Origin: CBDCWA01 sp046048295
GTDB lineage: Bacteria; Pseudomonadota; Alphaproteobacteria; Rhizobiales; Hyphomicrobiaceae
Length of the DNA stretch: 23,545 nt
Assembly: GCA_046048295.1 (NCBI GenBank)
Contig: JBJOGJ010000033.1
Coordinates: 1-23,545 of the forward strand
Direction: 5' to 3'
Under the pieces are notes generated by a model. The model did no database searches, was not told the DNA's origin, and was given only the letters and a program-made list of their open reading frames with translations. How positions within the stretch are numbered: position 1 is the stretch's first letter; every line of letters begins with the position of its first letter. Positions 23,482 through 23,545 of this stretch are shown here, piece by piece. Position numbers and translations under genes: made by a program.

Positions 23482-23545
23482 GAACTCCTCCGCCCTTGGC
23501 AAGCACGCCAATTTCGGGGCGCGGCGCCCGCGGACTGGGCTGCGA

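Larger units (their letters stand above)
22743..23545. other. gene-free region upstream of dnaA, candidate control region
   Basis: About 800 bases without a convincing gene on either strand. The open frames here have no family resemblance, no ribosome site of note, and codon use unlike the neighbours. GC drops to about 47 % over 23281-23460 by hand count, compared with about 60 % or more in most genes nearby. It holds a near-consensus DnaA box, two hairpins and a CtrA-type site, listed separately. It may be the dnaA promoter region, part of an origin, or both; the rpsT gene often found here in relatives is not seen. Confidence 0.6.

Noticed and set aside
23482..23545. 3' end of a minus-strand gene such as rpsT or mutM at the right edge
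   Set aside because: One frame ends in TAA just before the CtrA-type site, but its last 22 residues do not match the C-terminus of S20, Fpg or another protein I know.

Overview
The window looks like a chromosomal segment of an alphaproteobacterium, with a moderate lean towards the Hyphomicrobiales (rhizobia-like) orders. Reasons: high GC in most genes, the linked order dnaA - dnaN - recF - gyrB, a RegB/RegA (ActS/ActR) redox two-component pair next to a SCO copper chaperone, an MmcB-type gene, an intracellular polyhydroxyalkanoate depolymerase, and two exact CtrA-type sites (TTAA-N7-TTAAC). The genus cannot be fixed by eye. I found no tRNA, rRNA, CRISPR array or insertion sequence.

Layout. 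1-72 is the 3' tail of an unrecognised + strand gene. 80-2482 (-) is a TIR / NB-ARC / TPR protein, a bacterial NLR-like architecture typical of anti-phage immunity. 2703-3719 (-) is a TauD/TfdA-type dioxygenase. 3889-5943 (+) is a bifunctional class A penicillin-binding protein with a perfect CtrA-type site upstream. 5957-6703 (-) is a YgjP-type zinc metallopeptidase. 6964-8301 (-) is an intracellular PHB depolymerase. 8381-8992 (-) is a SCO1/SenC copper chaperone that diverges from regB and regA (9141-11181, +). 11199-11693 (-) is an MmcB-type DNA-repair nuclease-fold protein. 11930-15285 (+) is a two-gene unit: a Lon-family protease of the AAA_32 type overlapping by 4 bases a UspA-like protein.

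From 15290 to 22742 everything runs on the minus strand as the replication-initiation block: dnaA, a strong intrinsic terminator, dnaN, an unexpected 179-residue membrane-anchored protein, recF, gyrB and a 67-residue membrane protein. The extra gene between dnaN and recF overlaps the recF start by ATGA and has visibly lower GC than its neighbours. The roughly 800 bases upstream of dnaA carry no convincing gene but hold a near-consensus DnaA box, a long hairpin, an AT-richer stretch and the second CtrA-type site, so they look like a control region for replication or the cell cycle.

Most of the window is housekeeping. The parts most worth a second look are the TIR-STAND-TPR gene, the gene inserted in the dnaN-recF unit, the paired CtrA-type sites, and the translationally coupled Lon-like/Usp-like pair.
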